Of a stretch of DNA of 64,000 bases, positions 1 through 7,791 are shown piece after piece. Position numbers and translations under genes: made by a program. Source of the stretch: Lysobacter panacisoli (GTDB lineage Bacteria; Pseudomonadota; Gammaproteobacteria; Xanthomonadales; Xanthomonadaceae); assembly GCF_009765165.1 (NCBI RefSeq), contig NZ_VLNU01000001.1, positions 248,001-312,000 of the forward strand, read 5' to 3'. The notes under the pieces were generated by a model. That model made no database searches. It saw only the letters and a list, made by a program, of their open reading frames with translations, and was not told the origin of the DNA. The stretch's first letter is position 1; each line of letters opens with the position of its first letter.

Positions 1-905
1 CCGTGCTGAAGGACAAGCCGAACGCGCCGAAGATGCCGATCGATCCGACGCCGGACCAGCAGCAGAAGGCGATCGAGGCCGCGCTCGAGCTGGCCTACGC
101 CGACAAGCCGGCGCGCGACCAGGTGGTGGACTTCGCCAAGAAGACGCTGGCGGACGCGACCGATTTCACCCGCAAGCACGATCTGGTCACCGTGCCGGAC
201 GATCCGGTGAAGATCATCCTGATGCCGGAATTCCAGCGCGGCGTCGCGGTGGCGTACTGCGATTCGCCGGGTCCGCTCGACAAGGGACTGGACACCTACT
301 ACGCGATCTCGCCGATCCCGGACGACTGGAACGCCGAGCAGGTCGATTCGTTCCTGCGCGAGTACAACAGCCGCATGATCCACCTGCTGTCGATCCACGA
401 AGCGATGCCGGGCCACTACCTGGAAGGCGCGCATTCGGTGAAGTCGCATTCGACGCTGCGTTCGGTGCTGCGCTCGGGCCTGTTCGCCGAGGGCTGGGCG
501 GTCTACACCGAGGACATGATGGCCGACGCAGGCTACCTCGATAACGATCCGCTGTTCCGCCTGGTGCAGCTGAAGTTCTACCTGCGCACGATCGCCAACG
601 CGATCCTCGACCAGGGCGTGCACGTGGACAACTGGACCCGCGAGCAGGCGATGGAGCTGATGACGAAGCAGGCGTTCCAGCAGGAGCGTGAAGCGGCCGG
701 CAAGTGGGTGCGCGCGCAGCTCACCTCGGCGCAGCTGCCGACCTACTTCGTCGGCGCGCAGGAGCACTTCGACATGCGCAAGGCGGTAATGGCGAAGCTG
801 GGCGACAAGTTCAACGCCAAGGCCTACCACGACCAGGTGTTGTCGTACGGCGCGCCGCCGGTGCGTTTCGTCCGCGAGATGATGCTGGACGAGCCGATCA
901 AGTGA
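1..905 (+). CDS. DUF885 family protein (putative metallo-peptidase), C-terminal part
   Basis: The open frame runs in from the left edge and ends at TGA 903-905, so only about 300 C-terminal residues are visible; the GTG at 3 is very unlikely to be the real start. The visible part has the DUF885 signature HEAMPGH (visible residues 132-138), an HExxxGH-like metal site, followed by the conserved FAEGWAVYTE segment around residue 161. DUF885 proteins are usually around 600 residues and are often exported, putative zinc-dependent hydrolases; the substrate is unknown. A second, complete DUF885 gene lies at 28461-30224, so the genome has at least two paralogues. A strong hairpin follows the stop. 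The family call is secure; the enzymatic role is inferred. Confidence 0.9.
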   Translation, partial: VLKDKPNAPKMPIDPTPDQQQKAIEAALELAYADKPARDQVVDFAKKTLADATDFTRKHDLVTVPDDPVKIILMPEFQRGVAVAYCDSPGPLDKGLDTYYAISPIPDDWNAEQVDSFLREYNSRMIHLLSIHEAMPGHYLEGAHSVKSHSTLRSVLRSGLFAEGWAVYTEDMMADAGYLDNDPLFRLVQLKFYLRTIANAILDQGVHVDNWTREQAMELMTKQAFQQEREAAGKWVRAQLTSAQLPTYFVGAQEHFDMRKAVMAKLGDKFNAKAYHDQVLSYGAPPVRFVREMMLDEPIK

Positions 906-914
906 CGATCCGGC

Positions 915-940
915 GCGTGGCCGCATCGCGGCCACGCCTT
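915..940 (+). terminator. Hairpin terminator after the DUF885 gene
   Basis: A perfect 10-bp stem (915-924 with 928-937, arms GCGTGGCCGC / GCGGCCACGC) with a 3-nt loop begins 10 bases after the stop codon and is followed by CTTTG. The T-run is short, so termination efficiency is uncertain. Confidence 0.6.
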
Positions 941-948
941 TGCCGGAT

Positions 949-1047
949 CGTCATCCCCGCGAAAGCGGGGATCCAACTGTCCGTTCCATCAGGCATTCCG
1001 CAAGCGTGATGTACGGAAACCTGGATTCCCGCCTTCGCGGGAATGAC
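949..1047. repeat. Inverted pair of GTCATCCCCGCGAAAGCGGGGATCC-type repeats
   Basis: Two diverged copies of the same element lie head to head. The left copy (949-977) reads CGTCATCCCCGCGAAAGC and onward; the right copy (about 1020-1047) reads CTGGATTCCCGCCTTCGCGG and onward to GTCAT-complement. Each copy contains its own short hairpin (CCCCGC GAAA GCGGGG; TCCCGC CTTC GCGGGA). Elements of this kind are common between genes in Xanthomonadaceae. The 42-bp spacer encodes nothing recognisable. Confidence 0.75.
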
Positions 1048-1088
1048 AGCGAAATGCCAAGCGAAGAAGAAACCTGACCGAGTGTCCG

Positions 1089-1113
1089 CCCCTCTCCCCT
1101 CGCGGGAGAGGGG
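1089..1113. repeat. Short CCCCTCTCCC...GGGAGAGGGG inverted repeat
   Basis: Arms of 10 bp (CCCCTCTCCC / GGGAGAGGGG) flank 5 nt. The same arms recur at 14140-14164 and 20483-20505 and as part of larger composite repeats elsewhere. This copy sits just past the 3' end of the GFA gene and could act as a transcript end, although no T-run follows. Confidence 0.7.
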
Positions 1114-1125
1114 TTCGGACTGCCC

Positions 1126-1476
1126 TCAGCGCGAACGCCCGTCGAACTGAACCACCTTCAGCGACGACGGCTCCACGCCCTCAAGGCAGCGCGCGTTGAT
1201 CGCGACCATCGACGTCCCGTCGGGCTTCTGGCCTTCGGTAAATGGCGAGCTCCCGCAGGTCTGGCAGAAGTGGTGCTGCAGCCGGTGCGTGTTGAAGGTG
1301 TAGGTGCCGTAGTCGCCTTCCTTCGTCTTCAGCGTGAAAGCCTCGCGCGGCACGAACCACAGCAGGCCGCCGCGTCTGGAACACATCGAGCAGTTGCAGT
1401 CGATCACCTGGTCGATCTCGCCTTCGACGGTGTAGGCGATGCGGCCGCAATGGCAGCCGCCTTCGTAAGTGGCCAT
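1126..1476 (-). CDS. GFA family protein (glutathione-dependent formaldehyde-activating enzyme-like)
   Basis: A 116-residue protein with the full cysteine pattern of the GFA/DUF636 fold: C8-x-C10, C27-x-C29-x-x-C32 and C71-x-x-C74, which bind zinc. The frame is open far upstream of 1476, but the start MATYEGG is chosen because GAGGAA lies just before it and the family domain begins there. The best-known relative, Gfa of Paracoccus, was described as helping formaldehyde react with glutathione, but most small members have no proven substrate. It is divergent from the VOC gene at 1601 with about 125 bp between them. Confidence 0.85.
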   Translation of the reverse strand: MATYEGGCHCGRIAYTVEGEIDQVIDCNCSMCSRRGGLLWFVPREAFTLKTKEGDYGTYTFNTHRLQHHFCQTCGSSPFTEGQKPDGTSMVAINARCLEGVEPSSLKVVQFDGRSR

Positions 1477-1600
1477 GCGCGATTCCTCGTCGGTGGAATG
1501 CCGGATTGTGCCCCAGGCGCCCGCAGCGCGGATGTGCACAAACCGACGTGGACTTAACCCCAGAGCCCTATCCTGCGCGCCTTCCACCCCGGAGACGGCC

Positions 1601-2035
1601 ATGCCCACCCGCGAAGGCAGCCGCGTGATCCCCACCCTCAACTACCGCAATGCGCCGGCGGCCATCGAATGGCTGTGCCGCGCGTTCGGTTTCGAGAAGC
1701 AGGCGGTCTACATGGACGGCGACGTCGTGCTGCACGCACAACTGACGTTCGGCAGCGGCATGATCATGCTCGGTTCCTCCGGCAAGGACGGCGACTGGGC
1801 GAAGTACATGACGACCCCGGACGAAACCGGCGGACGCGCAACGCACGGCGTATGCGTGATCGTGGACGACGCCGACGCGCACTACGCACGTGCGACGTCC
1901 GCCGGTGCGAAGATCGAGATCGACATCGCCGACCAGCACTACGGCGGTCGCGGTTATGCCTGCCGCGACCTCGAAGGTTATGTATGGTGGTTCGGCAGCT
2001 ACGACCCGTGGAAGGAAGCGCAGAAGGACGCCTGA
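1601..2035 (+). CDS. VOC superfamily protein (glyoxalase/bleomycin-resistance fold)
   Basis: A 144-residue protein beginning MPTREGSRVIPTLNYRNA. The opening (strand, then AAIEWLCRAFGFE) and the closing (RGYACRDLEGYVWWFGSYDPW) are typical of the PhnB-like branch of the VOC superfamily. ATG 1601 is preceded by GGAGAC. A TATCCT hexamer about 27 bases upstream may be the -10 box. The DUF72 gene begins five bases after its stop, so the two are probably co-transcribed. The substrate is unknown; VOC proteins include glyoxalases, dioxygenases and antibiotic-binding proteins. Confidence 0.8.
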   Translation: MPTREGSRVIPTLNYRNAPAAIEWLCRAFGFEKQAVYMDGDVVLHAQLTFGSGMIMLGSSGKDGDWAKYMTTPDETGGRATHGVCVIVDDADAHYARATSAGAKIEIDIADQHYGGRGYACRDLEGYVWWFGSYDPWKEAQKDA

Positions 2036-2039
2036 CCGC

Positions 2040-2864
2040 ATGGAACTGTTCGATTCATCCCCGCGTCCCGTCGACGGAATCCGCGTCGGCATCGGCGGCT
2101 GGACCTTCGCGCCGTGGCGCGACAACTTCTATCCCAAGGGACTGGTGCAGCGGCGCGAGCTCGAATTCGCCAGCCGCAGGCTTACCGCGATCGAGGTCAA
2201 CGGCACCTATTACGGCGCGCAGAAGCCGGCAACCTACGCCAAGTGGGCCTCGGAAACGCCGGAGGGCTTCGTGTTCTCTGCCAAGGCGCCGATGCGCATC
2301 ATGCAGTCGCGCACGCTGGCGAAGACCGGCCCGCAGATCGACGATTTCCTCGGCGGCATCGCGTCGCTTGGCGACCGGCTCGGTCCGATCGTCTGGCAGT
2401 TCGACGCCAACCAGCGCCTGCAGCGCGACAGCTTCGCGGCGTTCCTGGAACTGCTGCCGAAGCAGGTCGACGGCCATGCGCTGCGGCACGTGCTCGACGT
2501 GCGCGACCCCGAGTTCGTGAACGCCGATTACCTGGCGATGGCGCGCGCGCACGGCATGGCGACGGTGTTCACCGATTCGTCCGACTATCCGTCCTTCGCC
2601 GACGTGACCGCGGATTTCGTCTACGCGCGACTGATGCGTTCGCGCAGCGGCGAAGCCACGGGCTATCCCGGCGCCGAACTCGACACCTGGACCGCGCGTG
2701 CGCGCGAGTGGGCGCAGGGCGGGCAACCGTCGGGGCTTCCCGTCCTCGATGCCGGCAACGTCGCGCCGAAGCAGAAGCGCGACGTATACGTGTTCTTCAT
2801 CAGCGCGGCCAAGGAGCGCAATCCAGCCGCGGCGATGGCGATGATCGAACGGCTCGGCGCGTAG
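2040..2864 (+). CDS. DUF72 domain protein (YecE-like)
   Basis: A 274-residue protein with the DUF72 N-terminal signature VGIGGWTFAPWRDNFYPKG, the segment EVNGTYYGAQKP, then FVFSAKAP and a C-terminal DVYVFFISAAKERNPAAA. These match the TIM-barrel-like YecE/DUF72 family, whose biochemical role is not established. The ATG at 2040 follows the upstream VOC stop by four bases, suggesting translation by the same ribosomes. Family assignment is firm; function is unknown. Confidence 0.88.
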   Translation: MELFDSSPRPVDGIRVGIGGWTFAPWRDNFYPKGLVQRRELEFASRRLTAIEVNGTYYGAQKPATYAKWASETPEGFVFSAKAPMRIMQSRTLAKTGPQIDDFLGGIASLGDRLGPIVWQFDANQRLQRDSFAAFLELLPKQVDGHALRHVLDVRDPEFVNADYLAMARAHGMATVFTDSSDYPSFADVTADFVYARLMRSRSGEATGYPGAELDTWTARAREWAQGGQPSGLPVLDAGNVAPKQKRDVYVFFISAAKERNPAAAMAMIERLGA

Positions 2865-2979
2865 GACGCGCGTCCTGCCGCAGAGAAAGGCGCAAACCGT
2901 GCCCAACGGCACGGTGATGGCGCCCACGACACCGGATAGGCTGCAGAATCGGCTTCCCCTTGCCGGAAGAGAGAGCGCC

Positions 2980-3951
2980 ATGACCAGTCGTCGCGAATTC
3001 ATCTCCACCGCCACCCTGGCCGCCGCGGGCATCGCCCTGACGCCGCTGGCGGCCTGCAGCCAGGGCACGCCGCCGCAGGGCGCGTCGAAGCCCGCAGCGG
3101 CCGCGCGACCGGCGCCGTTCACCGGCAAGCTGATCACGCGGCCGATTCCGTCGACCGGCGAACAGATCCCGGTGATCGGCATGGGCACGTCCGGCAGTTT
3201 CGAGGTCGGCACCGGTGCCGACGAGCGCGCGCCGCTGCGCGAAGTGCTCGCGGCCTTCGTCGCCGCCGGCGGCACGCTGATCGACACCGCTCCAACCTAC
3301 TCCACCGCCGAGGACGTGCTGGGCGACCTGATCGCCGACAGCGGCACGCGCGACAAGCTGTTCCTGGCGACCAAGCTGTCCGGCGTCAGCGGCAAGCAGG
3401 AAGGGTTGTCGCAGTTCAACGATTCGCTGCGCCGGTTGCGCACCGACAAAGTCGAGCTGCTGCAGGTCCACAACCTGCGCGACAGTGCGACGCAGATCGC
3501 GCTGGCGCGCGAGTTGAAGCAACAGGGCAAGACGCGCTATGTCGGCCTCACCCATTACCGCGAGGACGCGCAGGCGCAGCTCGCCGAGCAGATGCGCCAG
3601 TTCAAGCCCGATTTCATCCAGATCAACTACTCGCCGGTATCGCGCGGCATCGAGCAGACGGTTCTTCCGCTGGCACAGGAACTGGGATGCGCGGTGATGA
3701 TCAACCGCGCGTTCGAGGATGGCCGACTGATCTCGCAGGTGCGCGACAAGCCGTTGCCGCCGTGGGCGAAGGACGTGGGCGCGGACTCGTGGGCGCAGTT
3801 GTTCCTGAAGTTCGTGCTGAGCCATCCCGCGGTAACGGTGGTGATCCCGGCGACGTCGAAGGTCAGGCACCAGGTCGACAACCTCAAGGCCGGCACCGGC
3901 GCGCTGCTCGATGCGACGCAACGCCAGGCGCTGATCGCGGCACTGGCCTGA
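2980..3951 (+). CDS. Tat-exported aldo/keto reductase (putative lipoprotein)
   Basis: A 323-residue protein. The N-terminus has a twin-arginine signal (SRREFIS, residues 3-9), a hydrophobic stretch, and a lipobox ending at Cys26 (PLAAC), so it is probably exported folded and lipid-anchored. The catalytic set of the aldo/keto reductase barrel is present: Asp102 and Tyr107 in DTAPTY, Lys132 in LATKLSG, and His164 in LLQVHN. The start is chosen because it gives the Tat signal and is preceded by GGAAGAGAG at 2964-2972. A periplasmic NAD(P)H-type reductase is unusual, so the cofactor supply or true reaction is open. Transcribed in the same direction as the transporter that begins 13 bp later. Confidence 0.85.
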   Translation: MTSRREFISTATLAAAGIALTPLAACSQGTPPQGASKPAAAARPAPFTGKLITRPIPSTGEQIPVIGMGTSGSFEVGTGADERAPLREVLAAFVAAGGTLIDTAPTYSTAEDVLGDLIADSGTRDKLFLATKLSGVSGKQEGLSQFNDSLRRLRTDKVELLQVHNLRDSATQIALARELKQQGKTRYVGLTHYREDAQAQLAEQMRQFKPDFIQINYSPVSRGIEQTVLPLAQELGCAVMINRAFEDGRLISQVRDKPLPPWAKDVGADSWAQLFLKFVLSHPAVTVVIPATSKVRHQVDNLKAGTGALLDATQRQALIAALA

Positions 3952-3964
3952 GCGCGGATATCCG

Positions 3965-5287
3965 ATGAACTGGCAAGCGCGCGTCGCACGCATCTTTGGA
4001 GTCGCCGAGGGCGAAGCCCGCCCGGTCCTGACCGGCGCCACATTGTTCTTCGTCATGTTCGCCGGCTACTTCATGCTGCGGCCGGTGCGCGAAACGATGG
4101 GCGTGGCCGGCGGCGTGGACAACCTGCAATGGCTGTTCACGGGGACTTTCCTCGCGACGCTGGCGGCGATGCCGCTGTTCGGCTGGATCGCCACCAAGGT
4201 GCCGCGACGTCGCATCCTGCCGTGGACGTTCGGTTTCTTCGCGGTGAACCTGGCGCTGTTCGCACTCAGCTTCCAGGCAGATCCGGAAAACCTGTGGGTC
4301 GCGCGCACGTTCTACATCTGGATCTCGGTGTTCAACCTGATCGCGATCTCGGTGATCTGGAGCGTGTGCGTGGACCTGTTCCCCAGCGCGCAGGCCAAGC
4401 GGTTGTTCGCGCTGATGGCGGCCGGTGCGAGCCTGGGCGGACTGGTCGGCCCGCTGCTGGGCATCGCGCTGGTCGGTCTCATCGGCCACGCCGGCCTGCT
4501 CTGGCTGGCGTCGGCGCTGCTGGTGCTGGGCATCGCGATCGCACGCCACCTGCAGCGCTGGCGCGACACGCAACCGGTGCACGACGAACTCACCGCGACG
4601 GCGCGCGCGCGTCCGCTCGGCGGCCATCCGTTCGCGGGCATCACCACGGTGCTGAAATCGCCGTACCTGCTCGGCATCTCGCTGTTCGTGCTGCTGCTAG
4701 CCAGCGTCAGCACGTTCCTGTACTTCGAACAGGCGCGGCTGGTGGAGTTGAAGTTCCCGAACCGCGAAGACCAGACGCGCGTGTTCGGCACCATCGACGT
4801 GATCGTGCAGAGCCTCACCATCCTCTCGCAGTTGTTCATCACCGGACGCCTCGTGCAGCGCCTTGGACTGGCGGCGCTGCTGGTCGCGGTGCCGGTGGTG
4901 ACGATGCTCGGCTTCGTCTGGCTGGCGTTCGCGCCAACCTTCGCGGTGCTCGCGGTGGTGATGGTGGTGCGCCGCTTCGGCGAATACGCATTCGTGCGGC
5001 CGGGCCGCGAGATGCTCTTCACCGTCGTACCCACCGAGGCCAAGTACAAGGCCAAGAACTTCATCGATAGCGTGGTCTATCGCGGCGCGGATGCGGTCAG
5101 CGGCTGGGCCAAGACGCTGGTGGACATGCTGGCGCAGCATCCGGCCATCGCCGCGCTGATCGGTGCCTGCATCGCGCTGGTGTGGGCCGTGACGGGCGCG
5201 AGCCTGGCGCGCGCGCAGTCGCGCATCGCCGGGAAGGAATCGATGCCCGAAGGATTCGACATCGCGGGCGAGGGATTGAAGCGCTAG
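3965..5287 (+). CDS. MFS-type transporter resembling NTP/ADP translocases
   Basis: A 440-residue polytopic inner-membrane protein with about 12 hydrophobic segments. The first part (FAGYFMLRPVRETMGVAGG, then FTGTFLATLAAMPLFG) resembles the NTP/NDP exchange (TLC-like) branch of MFS proteins found in many free-living proteobacteria, whose substrates are not defined. It follows the aldo/keto reductase by 13 bp. The stop TAG shares the tetramer CTAG (5284-5287) with the stop of the convergent cyclase-family gene. Confidence 0.75.
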   Translation: MNWQARVARIFGVAEGEARPVLTGATLFFVMFAGYFMLRPVRETMGVAGGVDNLQWLFTGTFLATLAAMPLFGWIATKVPRRRILPWTFGFFAVNLALFALSFQADPENLWVARTFYIWISVFNLIAISVIWSVCVDLFPSAQAKRLFALMAAGASLGGLVGPLLGIALVGLIGHAGLLWLASALLVLGIAIARHLQRWRDTQPVHDELTATARARPLGGHPFAGITTVLKSPYLLGISLFVLLLASVSTFLYFEQARLVELKFPNREDQTRVFGTIDVIVQSLTILSQLFITGRLVQRLGLAALLVAVPVVTMLGFVWLAFAPTFAVLAVVMVVRRFGEYAFVRPGREMLFTVVPTEAKYKAKNFIDSVVYRGADAVSGWAKTLVDMLAQHPAIAALIGACIALVWAVTGASLARAQSRIAGKESMPEGFDIAGEGLKR

Positions 5288-6186
5288 CGCAGCTTCGCCA
5301 TCGCCCGCACCGGGAACGTGCCCGCTCCGCGCACCTTCGGCGGCATCGCACTGAACTCGAAGCCGTCGTCCGGCAGCGCGCCGAGGTTGGTCAGGTGCTC
5401 GACGATCAGGATGTCGGCGCCGAGCAGCGTCGAATGCACCGGGCGTTCCTTGCCGCGCGTGCCGTCACTGGACGTGTCGTCGATGTTCATCGAATCGATG
5501 CCGACCAGCTTCACGCCGCAGTCGCGCAGGTATTCGGCGGCGTCCTGCGTCAGGAACGGATGCTCCACCGCATACGACGCCTCGCGCCAGTAGGCGTCCC
5601 AGCCGGTGTGCACCAGCACCGCGCGGCCGCGGATCTCGCGGTCGAGGAACCACGAGGCATCGATCGCGCGCACCGTCGCGTGGTCGGCGCGCACGACGAT
5701 CGCGTCGAGGTCGCAGAACGATTCGGGCCGGATCTGCGACAGATCGTCGCCGTGTTCGTAGCGGTGGGACGGGCAGTCGAGGTAGGTGCCGGTGTTGGCG
5801 ACCATCTCGATCTTGGCGATCTGGAATTCCGTGCCCGGCGCGTACACCTCGCGCGAACGCTCGCGGCTGAGGTAGTCGCACACGCGCGCGGCCGGCAGGC
5901 CGGGATAGGTGACCAGCCCGTCTTCGATGACGTGGCTGAGTTCGACGTAGACGCGGCGCGATGACCCGTCATCGGCCTTGCGCTTGTGCGGCTCGATGAT
6001 GATCTTCTTGTTGAGGATGCGCGCCGGACCGACCATCAGCAGGCGCAGGTCGCGCACGATGTAGTCGACCAGCGCGGCATCGTCGATGTCGTCGCCGTCG
6101 ATGTCGAGGCGGAAATCCTGTCCCTGTATGCCGCCACCGTTGGTGAAGGCGATCTCGAAATCGAAGACGACGCGCTTGTCGGTCAT
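5284..6186 (-). CDS. Cyclase family protein (kynurenine formamidase-like metal hydrolase)
   Basis: A 300-residue protein. Residues 80 to the end carry the cyclase/KynB-like fold: ELSHVIEDG with His85, the metal-binding core NTGTYLDCPSH (131-141), and the C-terminal ADILIVEHLTNLGALP. The first 75 residues (VVFDFEIAFTNGGGIQGQDF and following) form an acidic N-terminal extension absent from short KynB enzymes, so the substrate need not be N-formylkynurenine. No other tryptophan-degradation gene is nearby. It converges on the transporter, sharing the CTAG stop tetramer. Confidence 0.8.
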   Translation of the reverse strand: MTDKRVVFDFEIAFTNGGGIQGQDFRLDIDGDDIDDAALVDYIVRDLRLLMVGPARILNKKIIIEPHKRKADDGSSRRVYVELSHVIEDGLVTYPGLPAARVCDYLSRERSREVYAPGTEFQIAKIEMVANTGTYLDCPSHRYEHGDDLSQIRPESFCDLDAIVVRADHATVRAIDASWFLDREIRGRAVLVHTGWDAYWREASYAVEHPFLTQDAAEYLRDCGVKLVGIDSMNIDDTSSDGTRGKERPVHSTLLGADILIVEHLTNLGALPDDGFEFSAMPPKVRGAGTFPVRAMAKLR

Positions 6187-6207
6187 GTGGCGAATCCCTG
6201 TGGTTTT

Positions 6208-6330
6208 CCCTCTCCCCTTGTGGGAGAGGGACAGGCCGCCGAAGGCGGCCAGGGAGAGGGGTTGAACGTTGACGCGCCTCGCCCCCTCTTCCGGCGCTTC
6301 GCGCCACCTTCTCCCGCGAGGGGAGAAGGG
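6208..6330. repeat. Composite dispersed repeat (A module then B module)
   Basis: Module A (6208-6261) begins CCCTCTCCCCTTGTGGGAGA, continues with GGCCGCCGAAGGCGGCC and ends AGGGAGAGGGG. Module B (about 6284-6330) begins CCCTCTTCCGGCGCTTCGCG and ends CCCGCGAGGGGAGAAGGG. The same two modules recur at 13615-13744 (reversed order and orientation) and 16748-16948 (B-A-B). It lies between two genes on the minus strand and may form stable RNA hairpins. Confidence 0.8.
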
Positions 6331-6337
6331 AACATCC

Positions 6338-7234
6338 TTACTTCGCCCGCTGGCTCAACGCCACGCTGCCGAGGATCAGCGCGCCGGCGATGCCCATCTT
6401 CACCGTCAGCGGCTCGTCCAGCAGCATCCAGGCCCAGGCGACGCCGAACACCGGGATCAGGTAGGTCACGGTCGACGCACGGCTCGCGCCGATGCGCGCG
6501 ATCAGGCGGTAGTACATGACGAAGGCCAGGCCCGTGCACACGATGCCGAGCATCGAGGCGGAGAACCACGACGCGGCGGGGATCGCATGCGTCGGCCAGT
6601 TCGCGAGCGCGAACGGCAATGTCAGCAGCGCCGAGGTGCCAAGCGTCGCCGAAGCCACTGCCGCGGGCGGCAGGCCGGTCAGGTGGCGGCGCACCAGGTT
6701 GATGCCCACGCCGTAGAGGAACGACGCCAGCGCGCCTGCGGCCACGGCCCACGCGACGTTCTCGCCGCCGGCGGTCTTGTCGCCGGCCAGCACGACCACG
6801 CCGACGAATCCCGCGATCAGTGCGATCGCGCGGCGCGCGCCGATCTTCTCGCCGAAGAACAGGAAGCCCACCAGTGCGGTGAACAGCACCGTCATCGCGT
6901 TGGCGATCGCGCCGATGCCGGCCGGCGCACGCTGCGCCGACCAGGCGAACAGCATGAACGGCAGCGCGGAATTGATCGCGCCGATCAGCGCGATCTTCGG
7001 CCACAGGTTCAACGGAAACTTCGCACGCGAGCGCCACAGGAACGGCAGCAGCACCAGCGATCCCAGCGCCAGTCGCACCTCGACCAGCGGCATCGCACCG
7101 AAGTCCTTCGCGGACACGCGCATGAACAGGAACGATGCGCCCCAGATCGCACCGAGGATCGCCAGTTCGAGCGGGGTCATCCAGCCGCGTTCGCGTGTGC
7201 CGGACAAATCGGGAGCGGAAGCCACAGTGTTCAT
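6338..7234 (-). CDS. EamA/DMT-family permease
   Basis: A 298-residue inner-membrane protein with ten predicted hydrophobic segments in two repeats of five, the usual drug/metabolite transporter layout; the first segment reads LELAILGAIWGASFLFMRV and the second half includes PAASWFSASMLGIVCTGLAF. ATG 7234 is preceded by GAGGT. An in-frame ATG 30 codons upstream is rejected because its peptide is low-complexity and hydrophilic. Members export amino acids or small metabolites; nothing here fixes the substrate. Another EamA protein is at 16993. Confidence 0.87.
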   Translation of the reverse strand: MNTVASAPDLSGTRERGWMTPLELAILGAIWGASFLFMRVSAKDFGAMPLVEVRLALGSLVLLPFLWRSRAKFPLNLWPKIALIGAINSALPFMLFAWSAQRAPAGIGAIANAMTVLFTALVGFLFFGEKIGARRAIALIAGFVGVVVLAGDKTAGGENVAWAVAAGALASFLYGVGINLVRRHLTGLPPAAVASATLGTSALLTLPFALANWPTHAIPAASWFSASMLGIVCTGLAFVMYYRLIARIGASRASTVTYLIPVFGVAWAWMLLDEPLTVKMGIAGALILGSVALSQRAK

Positions 7235-7274
7235 CGGGACCTCGTGGGGAGGGAAAGCATGACCGCGCCGGGAC

Positions 7275-7673
7275 TCAACCCTGCGTGGGGTGGTAGCAGT
7301 GGACGATGGATTCGGGGCTGCCACCCGCGGCGAGGAACGCCGTATCGCCGAGGTTGAAGCCGATCAGCCGCACGCCGGTGCGCGTGTGCGGGCGATGCCG
7401 GCTGTCCGGCGCGAAATACACGTAGGTGCCCGCGCCGTGGCGCGCATCGCCTTCGATCACCTCGCCGCTGATCACATAGTACGACTCACCGGTTTCGTGG
7501 TGCTCCAGCGCCGGCCACTGCGCACCGGGCGCCATGTCGACCACCCACGCGCGCAGGCCGGGCCCGGCGGGAAGGTCGCGCCGCGTGCAGCCATCGCCGA
7601 TGTCCAGCGCGGGCACCGCGTCGACGTCGAGCGCCCGCATCGCGATGTGGCCGGTGTTGTGCACGGGCTCCAT
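7275..7673 (-). CDS. Cupin-domain protein
   Basis: A 132-residue single-domain cupin. Motif 1 includes HHETGESYYVISGE (His58, His59, Glu60) and motif 2 includes the PDSRHRPHTRTG segment with His93 and His96, so the metal site looks intact. A good ribosome site (AAAGGA) precedes ATG 7673. It is divergent from a LysR regulator, the classic arrangement of a target with its activator, so the cupin is likely under that control. Substrate unknown; ChrR-like or dioxygenase-like roles are possible. Confidence 0.8.
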   Translation of the reverse strand: MEPVHNTGHIAMRALDVDAVPALDIGDGCTRRDLPAGPGLRAWVVDMAPGAQWPALEHHETGESYYVISGEVIEGDARHGAGTYVYFAPDSRHRPHTRTGVRLIGFNLGDTAFLAAGGSPESIVHCYHPTQG

Positions 7674-7692
7674 GTCCTTTCAGCCTCTGACA

Positions 7693-7784
7693 GAAATCTG
7701 GCTCATGCCGGAACGCACATTGTGATTCCGCCTGAGAGCCTTACAAGCGCATACTTTCGAAGGCAGACTTGAATCTGGCTTGAG
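7693..7784. promoter_or_regulatory. Divergent cupin/LysR control region with a repeated AATCTGGCT motif
   Basis: The 118-bp gap holds two direct copies of AATCTGGCT (about 7695-7703 and 7772-7780), the second inside ACTTGAATCTGGCTTGAGG, where CTTGA is itself repeated 11 bp apart. The palindrome TTCGAA lies at about 7757-7762. These are candidate LysR binding sites; none has been tested. Confidence 0.4.
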
Positions 7785-7791
7785 GCTCGAC

